Below, in pieces: positions 5,176 to 11,711 of a stretch of DNA of 11,728 bases (its first letter is position 1; every line of letters begins with the position of its first letter). The notes under the pieces are model-generated. The model worked only from the letters and a program-made list of their open reading frames with translations, had not been told where the DNA came from and made no database searches. A program made the translations under genes and the position numbers. Source of the DNA: Thermoleophilia bacterium (GTDB taxonomy: Bacteria > Actinomycetota > Thermoleophilia > Gaiellales > SKUG01); contig JAOPYU010000280.1 in assembly GCA_025964455.1 (NCBI GenBank), positions 1 to 11,728 on the forward strand. Reading direction: 5' to 3'.

Positions 5176-7632
5176 ATGCGAATCGCATCTCCCACCAACG
5201 CGCTGCGCCGGCGTCGAGTGACAGCTCGCGCGCTGCTGCTGCTCGCGCTCTGGGCGCTCGCGCTCGGCGCCCCCTCGACGAGCCACGCCGCTGACTACTG
5301 GGTGTCGCTCAGCTCGGCGCGCGGCGAGATCGCACCGGGTGTCAATGGCTTCACGCTGCACGCGAGCGGCGGCCCGTTCAACGCCTATGCGAACCACTGC
5401 CAGGCGGATCCCGGGAGCTACGTCGCCGGCGCCTACTGCAAGCTGCGCTTCAACGTGCCGGCGGGCCTCACCGCCGGCGCAGTCGGCAACGGCGGTATCG
5501 CGCGTGGTGATTTCAGGACCGCCAACGACTTCGCGATCCTGCGCAGCGAACGACCGGGTGGCAATCCCGCGGGCGTCACGGACTCGCCGGGCGACGGCGC
5601 GTTCAACCACGGATGGCAGGTGCTCGGCCCGTATGTCGAGATCGGCCTTCGATGCAACGGCGCATCGACCGCGACCTCGGCGAGCAACTGGTTCCACATC
5701 AACTCGTTCGACGTGTTGCTGCACGATCCCAGCGCGCCGACCATCTCGCACGTGGTCGCCGGCAGCGGCGGGTGGAACGGACCCGGCTGCCTCGGCCACT
5801 CCTACGCGTGGAGTGACAGCGGGTCACAGGTCGCCTCGATGGCGCTCGTGAACGTGTCGACCGGCGCCACCGTGGACGGCTGGGCGTCCAGCACGAACGG
5901 CCCGACCACCGGATACGGCACGGCGGTCGACACGGGGTGCATCCCGGCGCCCGGCACCGGCACCTATGCCTTCCGCACGATCGCGACGGATCGCGCCGGC
6001 AACGGCGCCACCCACGACTTCTCGGTGGCGTTCGACACGACTGCGCCGACGGCAGGCGCCCCGAGCCTTGGCGGGGCTGCGCTCGAGGACGGAGCCGTCA
6101 TCGGCGCGAGCCACGGATATCGCCCCGCGATCACGTGGCCCGGGGTCGGCGACGCGCACAGCGGCCTCTCGTCGATCCGGACGCTCGTCGACGGCGCCGA
6201 CGTCGCGCACGCTCGCACCGGGGACGTCGTGCGCCTGGCGCCGACCTCCCACCTCTCGCTCGGCCAGCACGTCGTGCAGCTCGTCGTGCGCGATGCGGTC
6301 GGCAACCAGACCGTGGTGGCGCGCACGATCGTGGTGCGTGACGAGGTTGCGCCGACGATCACGGTCGCCTCGCCCAACGCGAGCGGCGGCTCGGAGCCCG
6401 TGCTCGACGTGAGCGCAGCCGACGACCACGCCGGGCTCGCCCCGACCAGCTGGACGGTGAAGGTGAACGGCGCGACGCTCGTGGCATCGAGCACTGGCGC
6501 ACGCCTGCAGGCCAACGTCGGGTTCCTCGTGGACGGTACGCACCAGATCGAGGTGTCGATCGCCGACCAGGCCGGCAACGTGGCGCGGCAGGTCATCGAG
6601 TACCACGCCGATTCCGGAGACGGGCTGCCCGACGCGCCCGGGATGACAGGCCTGTTCGTGTTCAGCTCCCCCGACGTCGTGGAGGAGGGGTCCGGCTACC
6701 ACGTGCGTGGAATCGCGGTTCGCGACGGTCGGCCCGTCACCGGGCGTGTCGAGCTGCGGACCGGGCCGCTCGCCATCGCATCGCAGCAGGTCGCGGCGAG
6801 CGGTGCCTTCGACCTCGATGCGACGATCGCCGTCGCGGGCCCGCTCCTGCTGTATCCGCCCGCGGGCAGTGGCCTCGACGTGGTCGAGCTGCGCTACGTG
6901 TTCCATCCGAAGGTGGTCGATCCGTGCGCCGCGACGCCGCGACCTGCCAGCTGCGACCCTGCGCCGATCCGATGTGATCCACCGCTCGTCCTGGAGGCGG
7001 GTACGTGCCGGCAGCCCGTGGGCGGCGGCACGGGAACCGGGACCGGCGGGACTGGCGGTACTGGCGGCTCGGGCTCAGGTTCGGGCGCGAGCGGCGGCGC
7101 AGGCTCCGGAGCCGGTGGCTCGACGGGCGGGTCCGGCGCGACCGGCTCCGGGGGGTCGGGCGCAGCTGGCTCCGGCCTGCCGGGCGGGGCGGGCGCCCCG
7201 GGCATGAACGGCGATGGCAGCTACCCGCGCAACGTCGTCTACTACGTGGGCAACGTGCCGTACTGGAACGGCGTGCCGCTCGCCGAATCCGGTGCGCCGC
7301 TCGACAAGGTGGCTCCGTCCTGGCGGATGGCGATCGTGCAGCGGCCGGCCGGCACGGTGCGCCGCACGCGACGCATCGCGTTCCGGCTCTGGTCGAGCGA
7401 GATGGCCGTGATGTCGTTCAGTCCCACCGGGAGCGTCACCCGAACGACGATCAGCCCGAGGCGCCAGTCCCGCACCATGCTGGTGGCGATCGCCCCGAGC
7501 AGTCGCCTCGGCAGGACACTGGCGCGAGCGCGTCGTGGAAGCCTCGTCACGGTCCGCGTCCGGGTCATCGCAACGGACAAGAACGAGAACCGCTCCTTCC
7601 CGCGCGTGGTGACATTCCGCGTCCGGGTGTGA
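5176..7632 (+). CDS. Secreted modular protein with Ig-like domains and Gly-rich linker
   Basis: A predicted exported protein of 818 residues. A signal peptide is clear: RRRR at 11-14, hydrophobic ALLLLALWALALGA (19-32), and cleavage after S-H-A (36-38). Residues 39-183 form an N-terminal domain with Cys pairs; I do not recognise its family. Next come three Ig-like beta modules, each ending in a (R/Q)A(G/V)N-type turn (TDRAGN 271-276, RDAVGN 372-377, ADQAGN 463-468) and linked by AP(S/T)-type joints. A further beta-rich region (489-582), a Cys cluster (four Cys, about 583-613), a Gly/Ser/Thr/Ala linker (616-676) and a basic C-terminal domain ending in ATDKNENRS and TFRVRV complete it. No sortase or membrane anchor is seen. 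The ATG at 5176 has GGAGG eight bases upstream; the in-frame ATG at 5161 contains that site and is unlikely. Adhesion or wall display is only a guess. Confidence 0.82.
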   Translation: MRIASPTNALRRRRVTARALLLLALWALALGAPSTSHAADYWVSLSSARGEIAPGVNGFTLHASGGPFNAYANHCQADPGSYVAGAYCKLRFNVPAGLTAGAVGNGGIARGDFRTANDFAILRSERPGGNPAGVTDSPGDGAFNHGWQVLGPYVEIGLRCNGASTATSASNWFHINSFDVLLHDPSAPTISHVVAGSGGWNGPGCLGHSYAWSDSGSQVASMALVNVSTGATVDGWASSTNGPTTGYGTAVDTGCIPAPGTGTYAFRTIATDRAGNGATHDFSVAFDTTAPTAGAPSLGGAALEDGAVIGASHGYRPAITWPGVGDAHSGLSSIRTLVDGADVAHARTGDVVRLAPTSHLSLGQHVVQLVVRDAVGNQTVVARTIVVRDEVAPTITVASPNASGGSEPVLDVSAADDHAGLAPTSWTVKVNGATLVASSTGARLQANVGFLVDGTHQIEVSIADQAGNVARQVIEYHADSGDGLPDAPGMTGLFVFSSPDVVEEGSGYHVRGIAVRDGRPVTGRVELRTGPLAIASQQVAASGAFDLDATIAVAGPLLLYPPAGSGLDVVELRYVFHPKVVDPCAATPRPASCDPAPIRCDPPLVLEAGTCRQPVGGGTGTGTGGTGGTGGSGSGSGASGGAGSGAGGSTGGSGATGSGGSGAAGSGLPGGAGAPGMNGDGSYPRNVVYYVGNVPYWNGVPLAESGAPLDKVAPSWRMAIVQRPAGTVRRTRRIAFRLWSSEMAVMSFSPTGSVTRTTISPRRQSRTMLVAIAPSSRLGRTLARARRGSLVTVRVRVIATDKNENRSFPRVVTFRVRV
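7021..7203 (+). repeat. Low-complexity Gly/Ser/Thr/Ala-coding tract
   Basis: Degenerate short repeats of GGC/GGX with ACC, TCC and GCG codons encode a flexible ~61-residue linker (GTGTGTGGTGGTGG, then GS and GA mixtures) in the secreted protein. The tract is likely to vary in length between strains and to be difficult to assemble. Confidence 0.8.
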
Positions 7633-7638
7633 GTAGAC

Positions 7639-7691
7639 ACGTGGGCGTCACGCAATCGGCACACGTCGTGCGCATTGCGTGACGCCCACGT
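7639..7691. repeat. Perfect 18-bp inverted repeat between the secreted-protein gene and comM
   Basis: The left arm 7639-7656 (ACGTGGGCGTCACGCAAT) and right arm 7674-7691 are exact reverse complements separated by 17 bases. The spacer itself can form GCAC/GTGC (7659-7662 with 7668-7671) around a 5-base loop. The repeat starts six bases after the upstream TGA, so the simplest role is a terminator hairpin. There is no T-tract after it, and the right arm runs to within 17 bases of the comM ATG, where a comM promoter should lie, so an operator role is equally possible. Confidence 0.8.
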
Positions 7692-7694
7692 CCG

Positions 7695-7705
7695 TACGGT
7701 TGAGG
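7695..7705 (+). promoter_or_regulatory. Possible comM -10 (TACGGT) and short-spaced Shine-Dalgarno
   Basis: TACGGT at 7695-7700 is a TAnnnT element whose end is seven bases from the ATG at 7708. If it is the -10, RNA would begin at or next to the start codon and be leaderless, which is common in Actinobacteria. A GAGG at 7702-7705 lies only two bases before the ATG, too close for good pairing, which fits the leaderless reading. Confidence 0.3.
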
Positions 7706-7707
7706 AC

Positions 7708-9228
7708 ATGTTCGCCCAGACGCTCGCCAGCACCACACTCGGCTCCGACGCGGTCCCCGTCGTCGTGGAAGCATCGATCGAGACCGGACTGCCCTCGATG
7801 TCGATCATCGGGCTGCGGATGGCCGAGGGGGTCGAGACGCGCGAGCGGGTCAAGTGCGGCCTCGCGTCGCTCGGCATCGGCACGCAGGACCTGCGGCGCG
7901 TGGTGGTCAGCATCGCGCCGAGCGACCTGCCCAAGTCGGGCGCTGCGCTCGACCTGCCGATCGCGATCGCCATCCTCGCGGCGCTGGGTCGCATCAGTCC
8001 CGACCGCGCTCGGCGGATCTCCAGCCACGGCGAGCTTGGCCTGGACGGCTCGCTGCGCGCTGCCGACGGCGTGGTGGCAGCTGCGTTCGCCGCGCTCCGC
8101 GCGGGTGCGGAGGAGTTCATCGTGTCGACCGGGAGCGCTGCACGAGCCGCGCTCGCACCCACGAGAGTGACACCGGTTCCGACCCTCGCGGCCGTGATCG
8201 ACCACCTTGCCGGTCGGCACGTGCTGGCTCCTGCGGCTCCGCGCACGATCGCCGAGCCAGGCCTGCAGCCGGGCGTGGACGAGCTCGACCTCGCAGACGT
8301 ACGCGCCCAGGCCGTCGGCATCGAGGCGACGATGGTTGCTGCGGCGGGTGGGCACAACCTGCTGCTGTTCGGCGCGCCCGGTTGTGGCAAGACCATGCTC
8401 GCGCAGCGGCTGCCGACGATCCTGCCAGCGCTGGATGCCACCACCGCGCTCGAGGTCGCGACCATCCACGATGCCGCCGGCCTGCGCGAGCGCGAGCTGG
8501 ATGCGCGACCGCCGTTCCGCGCGCCGCACCACACGCTGTCGCAACAGGCGCTCGTGGGTGGCGGCGGGATACGGCCGATCGTGGGGGAGGTCACGCTCGC
8601 CCATCGCGGGGTGCTGTTCCTCGACGAGCTGCCCGAGTTTCGTCCGAGCGCGATCGACGCACTCCGACAGCCGCTCGAAGACCACGAAGTGCGCATCCGC
8701 CGCGCAGGGTGGATCGCCCGGTATCCGTGTCGCACACAGCTGGTGGCGGCGATGAACCTGTGTCGATGCGGCCGATCGGGCGCCAAGACGAGCTCGGGCT
8801 GCCAGTGCTCGGAGCGGTCGAGGGAGGCATACCGTCAGCGTGTCAGCGGCGCGATCATCGATCGCTTCGACATTCGCGCGCGGCTGCGCCTGACGGGCTC
8901 GATCGTCGACACCCCGCCGACGATCGACAGCGCGACCGCGGCCGCGCGCGTCCACGCAGCGCGGCAACGTCAGCTCGAGCGATGGGGTGGGCGACTCAAC
9001 GGCGAGGTCGCCGCGACGGGCGACGCCCGGATGTCACTCGACCCCGATGCTCGTCGGCGGGTCGAGCGCCTCGCGGTCCGGGTCGGGGGTGGGCGCGTCC
9101 AGCGCGCGATCGTCCGGGTCGCGCGCACGATCGCCGACCTCGATGACCGTGACGTCGTCGGGGTCGATGACGTGATCGCAGCGCATGACCTGTGCCGCAG
9201 CACGCCGGCGGGGTCGAGCGATGACTGA
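7708..9228 (+). CDS. comM: ComM (YifB) Mg-chelatase-like AAA+ helicase
   Basis: ComM, 506 residues, a hexameric AAA+ helicase that drives branch migration of incoming single strands during natural transformation. The N-terminal Lon/ChlI-like domain has the family opening (FAQTLASTTLGSDAVPVVVE, IETGLPSMSIIGL). The ATPase core has Walker A GAPGCGKT (222-229) and Walker B VLFLDE (302-307). A four-Cys knuckle C352, C354, C365 and C367 precedes RVSGAIIDRFDIR, as in family members. A C-terminal Mg-chelatase helical domain ends the protein. The frame is open to 7675, but the ATG at 7708 matches homologues, and the upstream part lies in the inverted repeat. Length is typical. It overlaps dprA by 8 bp; yraN, its usual upstream neighbour, is inverted and 2.7 kb away. 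Confidence 0.95.
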   Translation: MFAQTLASTTLGSDAVPVVVEASIETGLPSMSIIGLRMAEGVETRERVKCGLASLGIGTQDLRRVVVSIAPSDLPKSGAALDLPIAIAILAALGRISPDRARRISSHGELGLDGSLRAADGVVAAAFAALRAGAEEFIVSTGSAARAALAPTRVTPVPTLAAVIDHLAGRHVLAPAAPRTIAEPGLQPGVDELDLADVRAQAVGIEATMVAAAGGHNLLLFGAPGCGKTMLAQRLPTILPALDATTALEVATIHDAAGLRERELDARPPFRAPHHTLSQQALVGGGGIRPIVGEVTLAHRGVLFLDELPEFRPSAIDALRQPLEDHEVRIRRAGWIARYPCRTQLVAAMNLCRCGRSGAKTSSGCQCSERSREAYRQRVSGAIIDRFDIRARLRLTGSIVDTPPTIDSATAAARVHAARQRQLERWGGRLNGEVAATGDARMSLDPDARRRVERLAVRVGGGRVQRAIVRVARTIADLDDRDVVGVDDVIAAHDLCRSTPAGSSDD

Positions 9229-10231
9229 GCCGATCATGCATCCAGGCTCGACGGCCGTCCCCGTTCGGCTCCATCACGTGCTGCCCCGGTGGCGCGGCAT
9301 GGCCGCCGCCGGCGACGTCACACTGCTCGAACGCGGGATCCGCATCGGGATCGTCGGATCCAGGCGCCCGCGCGAGGACACACGTGAGCTGGCATCACGG
9401 ATCGCCCGCGAGGCCGGTCGCGCGGGCTGCACGATCGTCAGCGGACTCGCGATCGGCATCGATGCGGCCGCGCACGAGGCGGCGCTGTCGGTCGGCGCCC
9501 CGACCATCGCCGTGCTGCCGAGCGGACTGGGGGAGATCTATCCGTCGTCGCACCGCGCGCTGGCCGCCCGGATCGCCGCCCAGCCGGCGTGCGCGCGCAC
9601 GCGACAGCTCTCCGCGTGTCACGACGGCGCTGCGCCGGGACTCGTGGTCAGCGAGTACGGCGCGGGGGACGTGGGGGCGCACCGGCACCAGTTCCAGGAG
9701 CGCAACCGGATCATCGCCGCGCTGAGCGACTACGTGGTGGTCGCGCAGGCCCATCTCGCCAGCGGTTCGATGGGCACGGCGCGCCACGCGCTCGAGCTGG
9801 GTGTGCCGCTCGGCGTGATCCCCAGCGGGATCGACGATCCGGGCTACGCCGGATCGATTGCGCTCATCCGCGACGGGGCCGACGCGGTCGTCGACGGGAT
9901 GAGCCTGTACCGCCGCCTCGAGCTGCACGGCGTGCTCCACCCGGGATTCGCCGCCGCGGCAACGCACGGTGCCCGGATCGACCCGGAACGCCGCGGCGCG
10001 TGGATCGGTGGGACCGAACCCGTCCAGACGGCGATGCTCGTGGATCACCCGCTGGCGAGCCTGCTCGACGTGCCGCGCACGCCCGAGGAGCTCGCCGGGC
10101 TCACGGGGCTGGAGCTGCGCGACGTGCGACGGATGCTCGTCGAGCTCGAGGACGAAGCGGCAGCTGCGATCGCCAGTGATGGGACATGGACGATCGTCGA
10201 CCACGTCCGCCCGGCCGGATCGGTCGTGTAG
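9221..10231 (+). CDS. dprA: DNA-processing protein DprA (Smf), divergent
   Basis: DprA, 336 residues, binds incoming single-stranded DNA and loads RecA in transformation. The Rossmann core is clear: RIGIVGSRRPRED (41-53), TIVSGLAIGIDAAAHEAAL (71-89), IYPSSHRALAARI, VSEYG, QFQERNRIIAALSDYVVV (157-174) and SGSMGTA (181-187). A winged-helix-like C-terminus follows (TPEELAGLTGLELRDVRRMLVELE, 287-310). Oddities: only ~40 residues precede the core, so the usual N-terminal SAM-like domain is missing; about 18 extra residues with two Cys are inserted around 121-139; and the usual GRxVFAVPG segment reads GVPLGVIPSG. The ATG at 9221 overlaps comM by 8 bp and gives coupled translation; an ATG at 9236 is an alternative. 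The frame extends to 9185 inside comM but homology does not. Confidence 0.9.
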   Translation: MTEPIMHPGSTAVPVRLHHVLPRWRGMAAAGDVTLLERGIRIGIVGSRRPREDTRELASRIAREAGRAGCTIVSGLAIGIDAAAHEAALSVGAPTIAVLPSGLGEIYPSSHRALAARIAAQPACARTRQLSACHDGAAPGLVVSEYGAGDVGAHRHQFQERNRIIAALSDYVVVAQAHLASGSMGTARHALELGVPLGVIPSGIDDPGYAGSIALIRDGADAVVDGMSLYRRLELHGVLHPGFAAAATHGARIDPERRGAWIGGTEPVQTAMLVDHPLASLLDVPRTPEELAGLTGLELRDVRRMLVELEDEAAAAIASDGTWTIVDHVRPAGSVV

Positions 10232-10234
10232 GAT
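10229..10234 (+). promoter_or_regulatory. Possible -10 of the tRNA-Trp gene
   Basis: TAGGAT (TAnnnT, preceded by TG) overlaps the dprA stop codon and lies 12 bases before the mature tRNA 5' end. No -35 match is visible at 16-18 bases. The tRNA could equally be processed from a dprA transcript, since only 15 bases separate the two genes. Confidence 0.25.
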
Positions 10235-10246
10235 TCGTCACTGCGA

Positions 10247-10319
10247 AGGGGTGTAGCTCAGCTGGTAGAGCATCGGTCTCCAAAACCGAGGGTCGCAGGT
10301 TCGAGTCCTGTCGCCCCTG
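10247..10319 (+). tRNA. tRNA-Trp (anticodon CCA)
   Basis: A complete cloverleaf of 73 bases. The acceptor stem is AGGGGTG (10247-10253) with CGCCCCT (10312-10318), with one T-G pair. The D arm is GCTC/GAGC (10256-10259, 10268-10271). The anticodon stem TCGGT/ACCGA (10273-10277, 10285-10289) encloses loop CTCCAAA with CCA at 10280-10282, reading UGG. The T arm is GCAGG/CCTGT around TTCGAGT (10300-10306). The discriminator is G at 10319. The 3' CCA is not encoded (CTT follows), so it must be added after processing. In many bacteria tRNA-Trp precedes secE-nusG; here it follows dprA and faces a convergent gene. Confidence 0.98.
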
Positions 10320-10329
10320 CTTCGCGGAT

Positions 10330-10354
10330 CGGGCCCGGCAACATGCCGGGCCCG
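10330..10354. terminator. GC hairpin between tRNA-Trp and the convergent glycosyltransferase gene
   Basis: An 11-bp perfect stem, CGGGCCCGGCA (10330-10340) with its complement (10344-10354), around a 3-base ACA loop, begins 11 bases after the tRNA. It lies between two converging genes and could end transcription from both sides. No T-tract follows on either strand, so it is an actinobacterial-type hairpin terminator rather than a textbook intrinsic one. Confidence 0.75.
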
Positions 10355-10392
10355 GTGCATGTTCGGATCGAATCTCGGCTGGCCGCGGTCGC

Positions 10393-11676
10393 TCAACGCG
10401 GCGCTGGCCTGCCCGCCGCCGCGTGCTCCATCACCACGTCGCTGGCCCGACGACCGTCCTCGAACAGCCCTCGCGCTCTCGCCACGCGCGCTGCAAGGTC
10501 GGGATCGGTGCCAGCCTCGATGCGGCGAAGTGCATCGATCGCGCCGTCGGCGGTCGTAGCGTGCGTCGCGAGCCCGTCCTCCTGGAGTGCCCGCGCACCA
10601 TCCACGCCGTGACCGGGCACCGGTCGGTACAGCACGATCGGACGGCCCCGCGCGAAGCCCTCCATGGTCGTCATGCCGGCCGAGTTGGTCAGCATCCCGT
10701 CGCTCGCCGCCAGCAGCTTGGGCATCTCACGCGTGAACGGGATCGGCGTCACGCGATCTGCCGGGAAGGTCGCCTTCAGGTGGGCGAGGGCCTGCTCATT
10801 CCGCCCCGTGGCGATCGCCAGGTGCAGGTCGGTGTCGGCCAGGATCCGCCGCAGCTCCGGCTCGGGCAGGGCCAGGCCCCAGCTCCCACCCGACACGAGC
10901 AGCACACGCTTGTCCTGGGGCAGGCCGAACTCCGTACGCGCCGCGGCGACGTCGTAGTGCTCGAACGAGCGCGGGTCCACCGGGGGCCGGATCGCCGTGC
11001 CGCCGATCGCGCCCTCGGCCGAACCGAACTTCGCGATGCGCGGCAGGTCCGCGGGATTCAGGACCAGGTGTCCGTCGACCCCGGCGCTCACCCACTGGCG
11101 GTGCGGATCCGAATCGATGATCACGCCGAGCGCGCGCTTGGTGAGGCGCCCGTCGGTGCGCAGCCCGCCGAGGATGCCGGTCACCTGCGGGAAGGTCGAC
11201 AACACGACGTCCGGCTGGCGCTCGGCGATGTCCGCAGCGATGCGCGTCGCCATGAACCGCTTCCCGACCGCCTCGTTCAGCTTCGCCACCGTGGGATTGG
11301 ACGCGAAGGCGTACATCGCGCCGTAGGAGCCCGGCGCGTACTTGAGTTGCGCCGCGTAGCCGTCGCGCATCATCCGGTGCATCACGGGGTTGCCGACCTG
11401 GAGCCCGTTCGCGACCTCCACGTGCACGCCAGCGCCATACCTCGTCAGCAGCTCGCCCTTGATCGCGTTCGCCATCGCATCGTGCCCGCCACCGAGGTCG
11501 GCGCTGTAGATCAGCACGCGCACCTGCTCCGCGCGCCCAGCCGCATCCGCGGCCACCGCGCCGCCCGCGCCATCGCGTGCAGTCTGCTCGGCCGCGTCGA
11601 GCAGCCCGCGCGACAGCGCTGGCGCGCCCGCAACCGCCTCCGTCGCGGCGCGCGCGATCCCTGAAATCGTCGTCAT
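10393..11676 (-). CDS. MGDG synthase/MurG-like glycosyltransferase (GT28 type)
   Basis: A 427-residue GT-B glycosyltransferase resembling monogalactosyl/diglucosyl-diacylglycerol synthases. The acceptor half has VRVLIYSADLGGGHDAMANAI (52-72; GGGH 62-65 matches the family GxGH), ADIAERQPDVVLSTFP and GVIIDSDPHRQWV. The donor half has VLLVSGGSWG (258-267), LHLAIATGRN, LLAASDGMLTNSAGMTTMEG and RPIVLYRPVPGHG. It probably adds a sugar to a membrane lipid at the inner leaflet; donor and acceptor cannot be read from sequence. The usual GGlT...PGqE..N signature is altered to AGMT...PGHGVDG. Residues 1-50 are an Ala-rich extension. The ATG at 11676 has GGAG seven bases upstream. It stands alone, convergent with tRNA-Trp. 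Confidence 0.82.
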   Translation of the reverse strand: MTTISGIARAATEAVAGAPALSRGLLDAAEQTARDGAGGAVAADAAGRAEQVRVLIYSADLGGGHDAMANAIKGELLTRYGAGVHVEVANGLQVGNPVMHRMMRDGYAAQLKYAPGSYGAMYAFASNPTVAKLNEAVGKRFMATRIAADIAERQPDVVLSTFPQVTGILGGLRTDGRLTKRALGVIIDSDPHRQWVSAGVDGHLVLNPADLPRIAKFGSAEGAIGGTAIRPPVDPRSFEHYDVAAARTEFGLPQDKRVLLVSGGSWGLALPEPELRRILADTDLHLAIATGRNEQALAHLKATFPADRVTPIPFTREMPKLLAASDGMLTNSAGMTTMEGFARGRPIVLYRPVPGHGVDGARALQEDGLATHATTADGAIDALRRIEAGTDPDLAARVARARGLFEDGRRASDVVMEHAAAGRPAPR

Positions 11677-11683
11677 CTCTGGT

Positions 11684-11711
11684 CTCCCCCCATTAGTACG
11701 TCGTGGGGGAG
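11684..11711 (-). promoter_or_regulatory. Inverted repeat enclosing the glycosyltransferase Shine-Dalgarno
   Basis: On the + strand CTCCCCCCA (11684-11692) faces TGGGGGAG (11704-11711) across 11 bases; with one bulged base the arms pair over 8 bp. In the mRNA sense the downstream arm contains the GGAG ribosome-binding site. The loop contains TACTAA (11698-11693, minus strand), which could instead be a -10 element. In that case RNA would start near the second arm and no hairpin would form. Confidence 0.4.

Noticed and set aside
4243..5799. A 518-codon minus-strand open frame across rnhB, yraN and the secreted gene
   Set aside because: It runs antisense or out of frame through three recognised genes. 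Its composition is Arg/Gly/Ala-rich with no motifs, as expected from GC3 bias.
5824..6906. A 360-codon minus-strand open frame inside the secreted-protein gene
   Set aside because: It is His/Arg/Val/Asp-rich as expected from the reverse of a GC-rich gene; the + strand frame has a signal peptide and Ig-like modules.
7021..7203. Possible CRISPR-like or minisatellite array
   Set aside because: The repeats are short, degenerate and in frame, and encode a Gly-rich linker; there are no regular spacers.
7242..8967. Two long minus-strand open frames (514 and 439 codons) opposite the secreted gene and comM
   Set aside because: Both are antisense shadows of genes with clear domains; they cross the inverted repeat and show no family signature.
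10186..11664. A 492-codon + strand open frame through the tRNA and opposite the glycosyltransferase
   Set aside because: It reads through tRNA-Trp and the hairpin and is antisense to a gene with clear GT-B motifs.
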